Source: Phoronis australis (taxonomy: Eukaryota; Phoronida; Phoronidae). Taken from it: a stretch of DNA of 64,000 nt. The DNA lies in the NCBI GenBank assembly GCA_002633005.1, contig NMRA01000006.1, forward strand, positions 1,975,469-2,039,468, given 5' to 3'. A model generated the notes under the pieces. It was not told the DNA's origin and did no database searches. It saw only the letters and a list, made by a program, of their open reading frames with translations. The position numbers and the translations under genes were made by a program. How positions within the stretch are numbered: the stretch's first letter is position 1; every line of letters starts with the position of its first letter. This document shows, one piece after another, positions 1 through 11,835 of this stretch.

Positions 1-406
1 AACGATAGGTGACAGTCAGTATTGAAGTAATCGCAAGGTGGCGCTGATGTATCGCGTACATGCTAACATTTTTTTAAAGTGACAATTTGAGAACATTTAC
101 CAGTGTTAATTGGGGCAACTTATTTCTAATTCAATTGGTGATTATTTCAGCAACATATAAGCAACTATTAGCGACAACACTGCCCTTAGTTGTTGACGAT
201 AACACTGGCCCCTGGCCATAACTTGGATGGGACCGAAGGTGACCCCTCATATCGCACTGCAGCATCGACACTGTGCTGTTAAATCCAGCTGTTTACCACA
301 AAGTTAACCGGCGCTGTTAACTTCGATCTTGGACCAAAGTTAACCGTTCATACTGACCGCAACACCCCAAAACATCGACGCGTCGACATTAGTTTGAAAG
401 GGCCTT
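1..406 (-). mobile_element. Family A inverted-repeat element, cut by window edge
   Basis: This stretch is a diverged reverse-complement copy of 11090-11567. Shared landmarks in order are a GTCGACGCG-like block next to the GGCCTTT end, repeated AAGTTAAC motifs, a CCATAACTTGGATGGGA block and a TCGCAAGGTGGCGCT block. The visible end (about 390-406) carries the TIR-like GAAAGGGCC. The other end is outside the window. There is no coding potential, so it looks like a non-autonomous DNA element (MITE-like). The family name is unknown. Confidence 0.6.
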
Positions 407-3400
407 ATATCATACTTCAAATCGTGCACATAAAATACAAGAATTGGATGATTGTCTTGACAGCAACTGACAATAACCAATAAGGAACAGTGAAGGGGAG
501 TGCCACACAGTTAATCCACGAAAATAAAATAATCTATTTCATAATACACAATATCATTTTTTAAGTTTCGAGGCTCATGATGAATTTTTGTTCCTTCCCT
601 GGTCACCCAATCCCAATTTTCATTCATGATCACGGATTTGCGCTAATTTCACAGTTCCGGATAGCCTAAAAGTACAAAATCGCATTGCCCGTAACCTTCA
701 AACAGTTGGGTTCGTGGATATGAAAAACAGTTGTAGTTTCATCTTCAAACGACAAAAAATTGTTTCAGAGGTTACTTTCAACCCTTCCAGGAAGTGAAGT
801 ATAAGAATTATGGCGACACGCTGTGATACAAGCTGTAACAAATTGTGAATATTGAACAAAACCAGATATCTATTCTGGTACAAATTTTCTCAATACTGAC
901 GACAACAGATTCAAAAATACCAGATGACGACATTAACACAGCCTACAGGCATCATTGTATTGCAATAAAGCGGATTTATGAGTATTAGGACTATAAATTC
1001 TCGGATAACAGTATTTACTACAGCAAATTATGCTACCCACAAAGCTAAGAAAAAACAATGCATTGTAATAGTCTGAACAGATTCTTAAAGTACGAAATCG
1101 ATATTCATTTAGGAGCCAACACATGGCATTTAAATTTAGAAACTAATAAAATAAGGGCGCTGATGTTTAAGTTGCATTTCATACAGTTTAGGTGGCTAAA
1201 ACAAAAACCAAATTAGGCATTTTACTCTCATAAAATTAGTCTCGTAATTTTCCTTAACATGATAGGTTTATGTTAGCGTTATCCACAAGAACATCGATGC
1301 ATCAGCGACTCAAAAAAACATTCGAGTTTATTGCAGCAGGCAAACCCTAAAAGTTGTGAACTCGTAAATAATGCATGTGGGCATTGCCTTTGACTTGAGG
1401 TGGTAAAGGCATTGGAATTCTATCCCGATTTTATGAGAATAAAGAGTCTATTTTGATTTTCGTTTTCAGCTAGTTAAACGAGGCGAAACAAAGTTCTAAG
1501 CCAAATATAACAGAACAGGTCCAGTAGGTACTATAAAAGAGAAATTTTCAATGAATTTGTTGATGGGTGCATTGCCAATCGTGAGCATTAAGACAAACAA
1601 ATGCATTTTACACAAACGACTGAGCTTCAGAAGTCTGCCTGCCATGTTACTAATAATCTCCACACACAAATTCTTAAAACATATTGCATGAGTTTACACA
1701 AACAATACATTTTAACAAGACCTACCATACTAAGGACATCAAAGGAGAAATTCTTAAAAATTAATTACATGAGAATACTGTCCAAGTCTGACCAAACTAT
1801 TGTTCAGTAATGTGAATAGTTCCAAAGAACCTTCAGAAGCCAGGTTCCACTTCTGGTGGGCGTGTGGAATGACAATACTCACCTGCACAAAGGCGGTAAT
1901 ATAAGCAGTCTATATATAATCAAATTGGATAACCACACTAACAGTTCATCATTGAGTAACAAAACAAGCAAAAACACAACGTCAAGACAGCACTGACATC
2001 CGGAAAAATGGGGAAAATGCGTCACGAGTGCGCTACGAGCAAGTTGTTGTATAATAACACACCAGCCTTCCAGACAACAACGGAAAGCGGTCAGTTTTAT
2101 ACATGATCAGTTTGTGTACTAATGTACAAACCATTTTTCCCTTGACAGCTTCGTGTTAAAAAAGATGGGCGTACAAGCTATTGGAGATGAATCTTAAGTG
2201 TTCGAATTATTAGAGATAAAACATTATAAATAGCAATGAATTACTAAGGGCAACTTCTGACATGGTGGTTTGGCAATGTAAATTATACTACCACAAGTAA
2301 CAAATAATTCACGAATGATGGATTTACTTCAAACTAGAATACTTGGACTCTTTGTCACTTCATTTTCTTCCCATGTTCGCAAATAACAAGACCCGGGCAA
2401 CAAGACCTCCAATTTCAGCATTGACGCTGTCTGAATGCAACTGCAGTACACTAAATAAAAGTTAAAACTCGTCTTCGAAAAAAAAATCAGGCCAGAGAAT
2501 GTGAGGTTGCCAACCTTCCCAATTAAGTATAGGTGGGAGGCCCACAACAATGATTCCTTTTCTGGAGTCCAGTCTAAATGAGTGGATGTCCTTTAAGTTT
2601 CCAACTGCATCCCTCACTAACATCTATAATACCAATATCCATACCAATACCCTAAAAGAAATTCTGTAACTAACCACTAAAACTTTGAGATGGTTGGGTC
2701 GATCACGCCAACACTGCGTGAGGCCCTATAACTTAGCCCCATAGTGAAATCGATTCGACACTTGGCGCAAAGCTTCTGCTTCATAATATTTTGAGTGCCT
2801 TCAAAAATTGTTGACTAAGTCCATATCTCCCAACCCCATGTCCTGGTATATAGGTCACGTGTCAGTTCATGGCTGACAGGTCGCGAAAAGTGGAGTGTTC
2901 AGGAGTTCCTATGACGTTGCTCTGAACTTGGGTTGTTGTTGGGATGCGTTTCACTGTTGTCGTGCCATTCTCCGTACGTTCCTTCTTCATGATTCTCGCC
3001 CGAGGTCATTTCTACATTAAAAATTCAGTGTTGTTACCCCCACGTTGTGAGCCGCAATTGTTCCCATGCATTGCACAAGTGCCAGTCAGTGTCATTATAT
3101 AACTCATAGTTCTATTGTGTTCCCAAAAGACTTCCCATGACTGAATAGAGCACTTTTACGCATAATGACTTCACCATTAGCAAATAGTTTTTTCATCTGT
3201 GTTAACAACAGTAACAACAATCACCACCGCAATATTAATCAGCAATTTTCAATGGCTCACGCTGAATTTTGGAATGAGCAAAAGCTAATTCTAATGGCTT
3301 GCGTACGAAATTTTGGAACAGACAAAAATTAATTTCTTCTTTTCACTTTCACTGGAATGAATGATTGATGTTAAAAACCAAGAGTACCACAATTATTCAA

Positions 3401-3761
3401 TACATACAGGTATGGAAGTAATCAAACACTGCTGGATACGAATGACTTTCTCATTGATAATGCTGAATGAGATGTCAGCAAAGAGAGAGACAATGGAAAT
3501 TTGAAATCCCTTCTGTAGCAAAAGCTTGAACGAGGACTTATAAACACCCAGTGAGAAAATTGATGTTCCCAGAGAAGGTCATGAAAAATCATATTGACAA
3601 GTATGGGTATTGATGCCAGTAAGATTATCACATATAAATGTTCTAAGTAACAGTTTTCTAAATAGTGTTTTTGAGAACGATGCACAAAGCATAGTATCTG
3701 AAAATTTTGTATGAATTTGATAAGTCAAATTTGGTCATTTTTCCATGATCCCACATAACTA
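407..3761. other. Intergenic, no gene recognised
   Basis: About 3.35 kb of AT-rich sequence. Open frames are short (under 90 codons), overlap on both strands and resemble no protein I recognise. I saw no tRNA, no array and no clear tandem repeat. It may contain diverged repeats that cannot be recognised from a single copy. Confidence 0.5.
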
Positions 3762-4194
3762 TAGTCCCGTTAGACATCAACTTTTGGCCCGGCACAACCG
3801 ACACGGACCAAATTGATCAGTGTCAAGCAGCCATTTACACACACAACTCACAAACTGTGGTAAGAATGAAGTTGTAGGCTGGAGAGTGGATCACACATGC
3901 GCAGGTTTACAAACTGCGAGAGTTGCAGAGACAGAGAACCCGTATGTAGGTCATTGCACAAGCGCAGCAGAGATGATCCTGTCCGCCTTGCCTCACTTTC
4001 GCGTTTAGACATATAACTGACACGGAGCAAGATGATCGAGAGCAAACTCCTCTTCCTCACAAACGGGTGGCAAAAGTTGTCACTGCGATGTCAATTTCCT
4101 CTAGGTCAGTCCTGTTTACACACATACTTGCGCTAGAACATCTCGTTCTGTGTCAGCTGATCGGTGTCGACTTTTGTAGTGTTAACGGCACTTT
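3762..4194 (+). mobile_element. Family B element with terminal inverted repeats
   Basis: The ends are imperfect inverted repeats: TAGTCCCGTTAGACATCAAC at the left, and at the right the complement of AAGTGCCGTTAACACTAC. The interior matches 8632-9405 block by block: a GTGTCAAGCAG...TTTACACAC block, a CAGAGATGATCC...TCCGCCTT block, a CAAAAGTTGTCAC block and a CATCTCGTT...GTGTCAG block. There is no coding frame. A non-autonomous DNA transposon is the simplest reading. Confidence 0.65.
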
Positions 4195-4413
4195 TAACAT
4201 TTTGATGGGTCAACATATGGTGGTCCCTGCCACCTCCTCTTAAGTTCATTCTTGCTAACTTTTCAGCCACAACAGTGCAAGTGCCATAAATTATGTAAGT
4301 CAAATCTCACTATGAGCAAAATTACAACCTATTTACAACCCCCGAAAATGGGACAGACTAATTTCACAGGAAATAAGAGTCTTCTGATAGTAAGTGTCAT
4401 TGCAGAACCTCCA

Positions 4414-4596
4414 CAATTGACCTATCGTCAGGATTTTGAGTGACGGCTTAACTGACCAATCAGAATGCAGCATTCTTGACACACCTTCGTTTCCAAGCTG
4501 CCATTCTACCCAACAAACAATATGCTACCACTGGAAAAACTTATTGTTTGTTTGTCGACATTTCGCAAGGGGGCGGAGCTTGTGATACGTCAATTG
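4414..4596 (+). mobile_element. Family C short TIR element (about 183 bp)
   Basis: The left end CAATTGACCTATCG and the right end GATACGTCAATTG form terminal inverted repeats. The interior, including a GACGGCTTAACTGACCAATCAG block and a CATTTCGCAAGGGGGCGGAGC block, recurs in inverted orientation at 9591-9770. Two copies of near-equal length with matching ends support a small MITE. No protein is encoded. Confidence 0.7.
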
Positions 4597-4889
4597 CAAA
4601 TAGGTTTAATTCCTTCCCAAGGACATTCCTCGTTAGTAATGGAGAGAAGAGTTTTGTGAAATTGTTCCTGAGATAATATGCTCCATTTTGACTCTAATGG
4701 CTCAAACACATTATCATGCGTTAAAAGGCAATCACTTTCGCAAGTACATCCGCAAGTAACAAAATGCTGGGCAAACCGCCAGCAATGTGAACAGTGCAAG
4801 GTTTATTCACTGAGCTGCCACTTTACTTGTGGTTTGAGTTGCTCCAAAACTGTTGGCGTACTTCCCAAGCATTTTAGTAGCCATGCTGG

Positions 4890-5570
4890 TAGTGTAGCGT
4901 TACAACGATAAAACCCCTGCTGGTCACAGTGTTTGTATTGCTACAGTTTTCTAAGAATATAAGTCTAAACATGAGTATATTTTACCGGGTACCGATAAGC
5001 CTCACAAAACACTTCACTGATGACGAGAGTAGGGGATGGGATGTAGTGTAGCGTTATAACGATACAACCCCCAGCATTATAACGATACGACCCCTAGTGG
5101 TCACAGCATTTGTATTACTACAGTTTGCTACGAATATAAGTCTAAACGTGAATATATTTTACCCAGCACCAGGGATGGGATGTAGTGTAGTGTTATAACT
5201 ACCGTATACAACCCTTAGCATTATAACAATATGACCCCTGCAGTCACAGCGTTTGTATTATTACAGTTTTCCACTAAAATACAGAATATAAGTCTAAACG
5301 TGAATATATTTTACCCAGTACCGGGGATGGGATGTAGTGTAGCGTTATAACAATACAACCCCTAGCGTTATAACGATACCACCCCTAGCAGTCACAGCGC
5401 TTGTATTATTACAGTTTTCTACAAATATAAGCGTACACGACGTGAATATATTTTCCCAGAACCGATAAGCCTCACAAAACACTTCACTGGCGACAAGAGT
5501 AGGGGATGGGACGTAGTGTAGCGTTATAACGACACAACACCTAGTGGTCACACCATTGGTATCATTAGTT
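4890..5570 (+). repeat. Satellite-like tandem array, about five units of 138-179 bp
   Basis: Units start with GTAGTGTAGCGTTAYAACGA at about 4892, 5043, 5181, 5334 and 5513, each preceded by GGGATGGGA except the first. Each complete unit carries an AACCCCTAGC-like block, a GTCACAGCGTTTGTATTA-like block and an AATATAAG...GTGAATATATTTTACC block. Units 1 and 4 contain an extra segment of about 40 bases (CCGATAAGCCTCACAAAACA and following) that units 2 and 3 lack. The last unit is truncated. Confidence 0.85.
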
Positions 5571-5994
5571 TTCTAGGAATGCGAAGCACCGGTTCCAGCT
5601 AGTTATTACTAAAATTCTTTACACTGAACAAAAAATTTCACCTGATTGCTCAAAATGAATATTCAATTCCAAGTTCATGAACACACAGTCTTCATGCACA
5701 GCAAGCAGCCACACTGCTTACTTTATAGGCTTACATATACACAATGGAAAGCTCAAGTTACTTGTTAAACCTGTTGTGTTGATACTTCATTGCAGATAGT
5801 GAACATGCTTGACACTGAATTCTGCTTTAGAAGCAGTGTGTAGGGGTAGAGTGAAAACAAAGTGCTGGCCAAATATGACCCCTTGTAGACAAAGTTTATG
5901 GGTCACCCAATGTATCAGCCATCTTAAAACAAAAGCCAACATTGTATCATAAAATCTTGAAAACCTTATAATTTCAAGACTAAAGAATTCCTTG
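5571..5994. other. Intergenic with a dispersed-repeat fragment
   Basis: No gene is visible. Around 5655-5690 the motif GAATATTCAATTCCAAGTTC is shared with 22062-22081, and the following bases are partly similar, so part of this stretch is an unclassified dispersed repeat. Confidence 0.4.
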
Positions 5995-6405
5995 TTTTTA
6001 TCAATTTTGATTGATTTTAAATTGCTTGGAATTGAATTTAGACAAGATTTTGTGAGTTTTCCACAAAGTTATTGAGTTTTTTTACACAAACATATTCAGG
6101 TCATTGACACTAGATTGCCAGACTTTTCTGAGAACACCAATCGAATTTTTCCGCTACTACTGTTTGGAAATCCAAGGTGATTTTTGCAACTGGATTATTA
6201 GCTTGTTTTTTTTTTCAATTTTAATTAATTTTTATTACTTGGAATTGAAATTGGACAAGATTCCATGAGTTCTCCACAAAGTTATTGAGTTTTTTTACAC
6301 AAACACTTTGAGGTCATTGACAGACTTCTTGGGAACATCGACAGAATTTTTTCACTACTATTTTTTGAAAATGCAAGGTGATTTTTGTACCTAGATTAAG
6401 GATCA
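5995..6405 (+). repeat. Tandem duplication, two copies of about 200 bp
   Basis: Copy 1 (about 5995-6205) and copy 2 (about 6215-6405) share in the same order: TTGGAATTGAA, GACAAGATT, CCACAAAGTTATTGAGTTTT, ACACAAACA, AGGTCATTGACA and CAAGGTGATTTTTG. Divergence of perhaps 15-20 percent indicates an old event. There is no coding potential. Confidence 0.8.
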
Positions 6406-8631
6406 TTACTCATTTCTATGTACTCTACAACATGCAAAAATCTGGTATCAACTGAATTTCAACTGCCGCATTCGCCAAACCCGGATCTAGCAACTTTCAC
6501 ACGCGGCACTTGACGAGAATCAATTTCCCGCGAGAAATAAAATGAACAGCAATAACTTGACGGTAAGAATGTGCCAATGCTCGGAGTCGTAACATCCTGC
6601 AGTTACTTAGCACTGAAATATCCCTAATAAAGGAGTTGTATATTCTCCAAAATGATGTCATACTATACCCCTTGTGGCCACCCACTTCGTTCAATTTGTA
6701 GAAAGCGTTCAACTGAAGATTAAGGTAAAATTGACTAGAGGGAAGCCATATCTTAAAGCACCGCAAGGTGTGAGAAGAATAAATCGGAGTGCATTTCGTC
6801 GTGACTTATCCATTAAATCAGATGGTATCACGTGACACAAGACAATGAGGAAATATATCAGATGTTTACCTGCTTGAGGCTGCTTGTTAAAATAACCCTA
6901 CCACATCAACAGAAACCAATCATTGAAATCTTCAGTTACGCTCAACACCGGAAAGACTAGCTACAATAACATTAACTCAAGAATAAAAAATACCATTCTA
7001 AAGATCTTTGTTTCCAAACACTTCATATCACCAATATCCAGAGTTCTAGATCCGCTCATGCGTATTGTTGAACCTAAACTTTCCAGGAAACCCCATTTTT
7101 TCAACCAGCTGGTGTCCTAGCTTACCATCTGCCAATAAGGCAAATCCTGTTACAGGGTTTTAAATTCCACTCAAATTGTAGCAGACTAATAATGACGTCA
7201 AGACAGAAGTTTTAAGAGCACATTTTGACAACTGTTTTACATGCCGTTTACATTGAGGACTTAAAATCAATTTGAACTCCCGTTCACAGCTCAAATCACT
7301 TTAAATAAGAAGCGTATATAAATGCAGGCGGTTTAGCTTAAATCAATTCAGTCTAAACCTGTCCGAGGAGGTTGTTTCAAACTGATTTAACTTAAACTGA
7401 TACTTACCTCGCATTGATGAGTGAACACACTGATCGATTTGACTCAAATGGGGTAAATGGCATATACCTCCGCATGTGCAGATCTAGGTTCCAGAGTCTA
7501 TCTTTGTCCAAAATTTCCCCACGTTAATTAAAGTATAAAAATAAATATTCTCTGGTTTTATATCCGTTGAAACACAAGCTATTAAGGCTGACGTGAAGAC
7601 GTCCAAAACAATTCAATTGCCCGACACTTTATTAGTGTTAGGAAAGTGAAAACTGACCGTGCACTAGATTCTTTCGGCAGATTTCACAGCACTGATTCCG
7701 TCTTTGTAGTGTAGACGCGGAGACGAAGTGATTCAAGCAAATCTATTTAAAGCAAGTGATTCCAAGCTCTAATGTGAATGGAGTAACACATACATACTGA
7801 TCAAGAAAGCAAGTGACAGGTCAGCTGGGCCAGAAAGCCTGATAGGTGTTGAGATGTGCTTCTTCCATGCTTGGTAAAAACATCAGAGCAGATTGTAGCA
7901 TCTACCACTTACGACTAGCATTTCTTAAAAAAATCATCGAGGAGACTCTGCGTATTATTAAAAGGATGCTAAACCTGTTTCGATGATTTCAACAAATCTT
8001 CGTTCTGTCACTTTCTAATGCATCATTGGCATCAATCTTCCAAGTTAAAGGCAGCAATCAACAAAAAAATTACACTCCCTTTGTCACAGATTGGACATTA
8101 TGGTCCATCGTGGGTGGTCTTTTCCCACAGTTGCTGTATAACTCACTACAAGCGTAGGTTAAGCTTGCTCGTTTAATAGACTTTGAAAGAAGTTTTCAAT
8201 TTTTTTTCAAACTTTTGAGGGTTATCGAGGGTTACAGAGCATTATTTTGTTCCACAGAACTGGATGGGAAAGTCGTTTTCAGTACCTATTAATGGGCCAA
8301 AACTGGGTTTGTTACCCACTCTGGTGTAAGGCCGGGCTGCAACACAGACTATTACCATACTCTTCCAAGTTAACGCCTACAATGGACTTAACACCCACCC
8401 ACCAAAATTTCAAAAGTGTTCACTTTTAACAGGTCTATTTGTGGTTAAATAACAGTTCTCAATTTCTACAACAAACACATCTTTGAAAGCTTTATGAAAT
8501 CCTGCCTAGTGTGAATTTCATGTCCCAAAAGGTACAAAACTGCCAAACTTTTGACTAACGAAAAGGGAGACGTTCTGCAACACCTAGCCCAAATCTGAAA
8601 ATACAAGTACTCTCCCACTACACTTCATTTG
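6406..8631. other. Intergenic, no gene recognised
   Basis: About 2.2 kb without a supportable gene. A small imperfect fold-back lies at about 7328-7402: a GTTTAGCTTAAATCA arm against the complement of TGATTTAACTTAAACTG. Around 7630-7790 the sequence looks repeat-like but has no clear partner in this window. Confidence 0.4.
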
Positions 8632-9405
8632 TAGCCCAGTTTAGACAATAACTTTGACATGGGGCAACTGAGACGATCGGTGTCAAGCAGACGTTTACAC
8701 ACACACACACACACACACCCACACACACACACACACATTACCCAGAAATGGTGACAAGGCAGACGTTGTACGCAGGAATGTGGAGTACTCGTTTTTAAAA
8801 TTGCAAATTGCGGGGAGTGACACTTCATTATTATAATTCATTATCAATAATAATACTATTATTAATGTTGATGTTGTTATTGTGCTTCTAATTCAGTCAG
8901 TGTATGTAATACGCGAAATTGAGTTTTGCTTCAATGATTTTTTGGATCAGCTGATTAAAGTTTTTACCAGTAGGCCTACTGTACATAACCAAACCAAGCA
9001 TTTGAATTGAACCCAGTCTTGACTGTTAACTACGTGTAATTTTCTGACAATTTACTGACAAAATAAATTGTAGTCAGGATAAAAGTTTAAAGACTAGGCA
9101 AAGAACAGCTGACTGGCAAATCGCAGAAACTGCGCGAGATTGGTCACCTATATATATGTGCGTTTTAACACAAGCACAGTAGAGATGATCCCTTCCGCCT
9201 TTCCCTAGTTTCCTGTTTAGACATTTAGTTTACAGGAAGTAAGATGATTGGGCGCAACTTGCTCTGCCTCACATACGGAAGACAAAAGTTGTCACCGTGG
9301 TGTCAACTTGCTCCATGACAGTCCTCTTTACAAACATACTTGCGCCCAATCATCTCGTTTCATGTCAGGTGATCTGTGTCAACTTTTGTAGTGTAAACAG
9401 GACTT
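8632..9405 (+). mobile_element. Second family B element, longer, with internal CA repeat
   Basis: The left end AGCCCAGTTTAGACAATAAC and the right end TTTTGTAGTGTAAACAGGACTT match the ends of 3762-4194, and the same internal blocks appear in the same order. It is about 340 bases longer than the first copy, through expansion of a CA tract (8697-8738) and an extra AT-rich segment near 8830-9080. Confidence 0.6.
8697..8738 (+). repeat. CA microsatellite
   Basis: A run of about 20 CA dinucleotides with one CCC interruption, inside the family B element. Confidence 0.95.
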
Positions 9406-9590
9406 ACGACTCTTCACACTAGTCTGGTGTAAATGCAGCACAATGAGCACTTACAAGAATCGACCGTAAGTTAACACCCATCGTCTGACTTTTCAAAAAT
9501 GATGTTTTTAATTCCTCACACTGAACGATCCCCATCCCCTGCTTTTTGAGTCCAGTCCCTAATTTGAGCGTTCAAAGCGTTACCCCCAAA

Positions 9591-9770
9591 AATTGACCTA
9601 TCGCAAGCTCTGCCCCCTTGCGAAATGTCGAAAAAACAACCAATAAGTTTTACCTGGCAATGTGTTGTTTGAAGGGTAAATGGCGGCTAGGAAACGGAGG
9701 CGTGTCAAGAATGCAGCGTACTGATTGGTCAGTTAAGCCGTCACTCAAAATCCTGGCGATAGGTCAGTTG
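9591..9770 (-). mobile_element. Second family C element, inverted relative to first
   Basis: It begins AATTGACCTATCGC and ends GCGATAGGTCAGTT, a nearly perfect terminal inverted repeat. The interior is the reverse complement of 4414-4596, including the GGAGGCGTGTCAAGAATGC and TGATTGGTCAGTTAAGCC blocks. The total length is about 180 bases, the same as the first copy. Confidence 0.7.
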
Positions 9771-11089
9771 TAAGAACACAAATGTAAGATACTCAATCGT
9801 CTAAACAAAAGCTAAAAAAAGCCAATAAGAACACACAAAATCAATTCTTCATTAGTAAGCCTCAGTTTGATGAGCGACAGTTGGAACTATAGTTTTACTG
9901 ACAAGAAACCAGTTTTTGAAAGTAAGGATTTTACGAGGACAATCTGGAGACTTCAACTGAATGATAATCTCATCTGGTTTAATTTTAAAGGTGAAAATAC
10001 TAATAAGAATATCATGTCAAGGAAGTTGTATCGTCATGAGAGGATTTAGCCTAAACTTGACAAACAAATCAATATTGATCAACAGATACCTACAATTCAG
10101 GTTTAGTATGCACTATGATTTCTTGGAATGCTAATCAAACTGAATGGTAGGTCAAGTCACCTAATGACAAAGTAGAGACTAGGAAAAACACATTCTTGTG
10201 TAACTACACTCTTCAAACCCAAACACCAATAGTACAGAACAAGACATGCCAAGGAAACGCAAATTATGAACACAGACAGAACAACACGGTTTATGACAGC
10301 CAAAATTTGAACACCGCATATGCTACCAGAAACGGACCTCTACATCAAACTTCAACCAAAAACAATGGGTGTGAGTCAAGGGCAGATTCACGTTTTGTGT
10401 TGATTTCGTGACAATAAGACTTAAAAGCAATCTGTATCAGATAACAAAGAAAGTAAATCTAAAAAATTAAATTGTCAAGAACCGTCAAGAAATTCTAACA
10501 CCGAATCAGTACAAAGGTAGTATAGACTGATTAAGCACTTGACTCAAAATCTTCAGTATGTCCACCACCTTTGGTCAACAAAGGGTTTTTTTCGTAACTG
10601 GTAAAGTATATTTTTCCCTAATTCAATATTTCTAAAATTTGAATCTTACAACTTGACATCAATAGAGCCTAGGGACTTTTTATGGAATTCAAGAAATATA
10701 CAATTTGCAGAAAAATCTTCTCCCGACCAGCTGTTTCTAAAATTCAAGTTGAAAATGAGTTATGTCCGTGACTAGGAGTAAATTACAAAATAGTTTCCAT
10801 GGAAATCTTAACCTATGCTCTGGGCCATGTTTAAAATCTTGAGCCATGTTTGAACCCGTTTAGCTTTTTTATGTTTGTTACACAAATTTGAAATAGCATA
10901 GTACTTAATATTTTAATTCTTTTGCAAAAGAATAAAAATGATGTGGTCAGCAACTGAAAATAATGGAGTAGCTACGTTGTGTCAATCTGTGCATTAGCTG
11001 CAAACTGATAATGAGCACTTTGAGCCTCATACAGTTTTATGTAAGTCATGGAAGTTTGTCATAATCTTTCCAAGACATACCTCTCATAA
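9771..11089. other. Intergenic, nothing recognised
   Basis: About 1.3 kb of AT-rich sequence with short frames only. No recognised RNA gene, tandem repeat or protein. Confidence 0.45.
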
Positions 11090-11567
11090 GGGCCTTTCAT
11101 ACTAACGTCGACGCGTGGATTTGGGGTCAGTATGAACGCTTAGTTTCGGTCTTGAATCAAAGTTAACAGTGCCAGTTAACTTCGAAGTAAACAGGTGAAT
11201 TTAAGAGTGGAGCGTCAACGGTGTGGTGCAGTATGAACGGTCGCTCCCATCCAAGTTATGGCCACGTGCCACTGTTATTGTCAACAATTACGGGGTAGTG
11301 TTGTGGCTAATAGTTGCTAATATTTTGGTCTAATAATCGCCAATCTAATTAAAAATAAGTTTTATGCAAATTAGCCCATGTAAATGTTCCAAAATTGTCA
11401 CATTAAAAAAATCTTAGCGTGCAGCGCTACCTTGCGATTACTTCGATGGCAAAAGTGTCACCTACCAATTACTTCGAAGTCCGTTAACTACCAAAGCCAG
11501 TATGAATGGTTAAGTTAACTTCGCAGTTTACATTTACACTCCGCTCAGACGGGAGTATCAAAAGGCC
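11090..11567 (+). mobile_element. Family A element, complete copy
   Basis: The left end GGGCCTTTCATACT and the right end AGTATCAAAAGGCC form a terminal inverted repeat of about 14 bases. The interior carries several AAGTTAAC/GTTAACTT motifs and CAGTATGAACG-like repeats. The same sequence occurs in reverse orientation at 1-406. At about 478 bases with no coding frame it fits a MITE. A target-site duplication could not be assigned with confidence. Confidence 0.6.
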
Positions 11568-11627
11568 TGAATACTGTAATAAAGGGAATGGCAGTACTTT
11601 CTACCCAAATCTAATTATATCTGTTGG

Positions 11628-11835
11628 ACGTCTTGTGAGATTCTCAATCTGGCCATGTAGCATTACAAGCTTGTCAATCACTAACTACCCTGTGATTGCC
11701 TGGTGTCCGGCCTTCAATTTCACCATCAATGAATGACCACAATCGAAGGTCGGGCAACAGCCAATCACGGCATAGCTAGTGATTGACAAGCACGCCACGC
11801 AGTGGTGAGGTTGAGAACCTCACGACAATTATGGC
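11628..11835. repeat. Short fold-back, two arms of about 85 bp
   Basis: The left arm (about 11628-11715) contains CTTGTGAGATTCTCAA, AAGCTTGTCAATCACTA and CGGCCTTCAAT. The right arm (about 11740-11835) contains their complements in reverse order: ATCGAAGGTCGGGCAA, TAGTGATTGACAAGC and TTGAGAACCTCACGACAA. The spacer is about 25 bases. It could be a MITE or a large hairpin. Confidence 0.7.

Noticed and set aside
8697-8738. Evenly spaced short repeats as a CRISPR-like array
   Set aside because: Plain CA microsatellite in a eukaryotic genome; no spacers.
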